A DNA stretch of 8,078 nucleotides from Prevotella sp. UBA6387 (lineage in GTDB: Bacteria; Bacteroidota; Bacteroidia; Bacteroidales; Bacteroidaceae), in contig DJQL01000029.1 in NCBI GenBank assembly GCA_002437565.1, positions 1,586 through 9,663 on the forward strand, in the 5' to 3' direction. Numbering within the stretch: position 1 is the first letter of the stretch; every line of letters starts with the position of its first letter. Under the pieces are notes generated by a model. It worked only from the letters and a program-made list of their open reading frames with translations, was not told the DNA's origin and searched no databases. Of the stretch, positions 7,258 through 8,078 are shown in pieces. The position numbers were made by a program, and so were the translations under genes.

Positions 7258-8078
7258 ATGAAGAGTTTAAAATATATGATGGCAGCCGGATGCCTGCTCA
7301 CGCTTGGACTTTCATCGTGCAGCGACTTCCTCGACGTGAACGTGGACCCCGACAAGCCAAACAACACCACAGCCGAGGTGGCCAACCGCGTGCCTTGGAT
7401 TCAGCGCATGTTCATGTACTCGGCTGGTATCACCAACTACCGCACGTCGATGATCGCCGGCGTACTCTACTCCACCTCTGGCACTCATGGCCCTGCCGCC
7501 GTGACATGGAACTTCGCCGCCGGAACGACGACCAGCTCCTACCAAACGTGGTTCGTGGAGACGGCTGCCAACCTCAACGACCTCTACGACAAGGCCAAGG
7601 CTGAGAACGCCTACCACTACATGGCCGTGGCCGACATCTACCATGCCCTCGGCTTCATGGAGATGCTCGACCTCTATGGCGAGATGCCCTACACCGAGGC
7701 TCTCGGCAACTCGCCCGTGCCAGCCTACGACGATGGCAAGACCATCTTCAACGGCTGCATAGCCAAGCTCGACGAGGCCATAGAGCTGCTCGGCAAGACA
7801 CAGCCCTCCACGGCCACGCCGCTGTCGAAAGGCGACCTGATGAACGGCGGCGACGCACAGAAGTGGCTGAAGCTGGCCTACGGACTGAAGGCACGCTACC
7901 TGCTCAAGCTCTCCAAGAAGGCGGAGTTTGACCCGGACGCCATCCTCGACTGCCTGTCAAAAGGCCCACAGAGCATCGACGACAACTCCGTGATGCCATG
8001 CTACAACAGCGGACAGGACGTGACCGACTATCTCATGGGCGACCCCATCATGACCAATGGCAACTGGAACTGCGTGGC
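7258..8078 (+). CDS. SusD/RagB-family surface lipoprotein, 3'-truncated by window edge
   Basis: Nutrient-binding outer-membrane lipoprotein that should form the lid over the adjacent SusC-like barrel. The frame stays open to the right edge: 273 codons plus two bases are visible, roughly half of a usual 480-550 residue family member. The N-terminus is a lipoprotein signal (MKSLKYMMAAG, hydrophobic core) with lipobox LSSC and lipidated Cys21, followed by Ser-Asp, in line with a surface-export signal. The mature start DFLDVNVDPDKP (23-34) is typical of SusD-like proteins, perhaps the SusD-like_2 branch. The helical core shows the family hallmark around 118-145, ending in DLYGEMPY (138-145). The start at 7258 is preferred over Met7/Met8 because it keeps Lys2/Lys5 before the hydrophobic core. 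It lies 56 bp after susC with no separate TAnnTTTG promoter seen, so it is probably cotranscribed. Ligand unknown. Confidence 0.95.
   Translation, partial: MKSLKYMMAAGCLLTLGLSSCSDFLDVNVDPDKPNNTTAEVANRVPWIQRMFMYSAGITNYRTSMIAGVLYSTSGTHGPAAVTWNFAAGTTTSSYQTWFVETAANLNDLYDKAKAENAYHYMAVADIYHALGFMEMLDLYGEMPYTEALGNSPVPAYDDGKTIFNGCIAKLDEAIELLGKTQPSTATPLSKGDLMNGGDAQKWLKLAYGLKARYLLKLSKKAEFDPDAILDCLSKGPQSIDDNSVMPCYNSGQDVTDYLMGDPIMTNGNWNCV

Noticed and set aside
1..8078. CRISPR arrays, tRNA/rRNA genes, insertion sequences, attachment sites, phage or defence genes
   Set aside because: No repeat-spacer pattern, no transposase or integrase motifs, no tRNA-like stretch and no flanking inverted repeats were seen. 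CPBP proteins are sometimes labelled Abi, but that does not make this a phage-defence gene.

Overview
The window is an ordinary-looking stretch of a Bacteroidota chromosome, most likely Bacteroidales and possibly Prevotellaceae. The evidence is a SusC/SusD outer-membrane pair, a Bacteroidetes-type promoter (TTTG, 19 bp, TAnnTTTG), A-rich start contexts with few clear Shine-Dalgarno sequences, and a protein-coding style rich in C-ending codons. The genus cannot be fixed from the sequence alone. All supported genes lie on the + strand.

Region 1 (1-3747) is a tight three-gene cluster with gaps of 27 and 15 bp, probably one operon. It holds the C-terminal three quarters of a type IIB (PMCA-like) calcium P-type ATPase cut by the left edge, a complete bifunctional riboflavin kinase/FAD synthetase (ribF), and a complete CPBP-family intramembrane metalloprotease. 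The three do not share an obvious pathway; two are inner-membrane proteins and one is a cytoplasmic cofactor enzyme.

Region 2 (3748-3964) is the only sizeable intergenic gap. It contains a possible 25-codon small ORF directly after the protease gene, a strong rho-independent terminator, and a near-consensus Bacteroidetes promoter whose upstream TTTG element lies inside the 3' arm of that terminator hairpin. The operon's end and the next gene's promoter are therefore physically overlapped.

Region 3 (3965-8078) is a SusC-like TonB-dependent transporter (complete, 1078 aa) followed after 56 bp by a SusD-like surface lipoprotein that runs off the right edge. Together they would form a lidded outer-membrane importer. 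No glycoside hydrolase, protease, sigma/anti-sigma pair or hybrid two-component regulator is visible, so substrate and regulation cannot be assigned here.

I looked for a new system and did not find a convincing one. The items most worth a second look are the overlapping terminator/promoter and the small ORF next to it.
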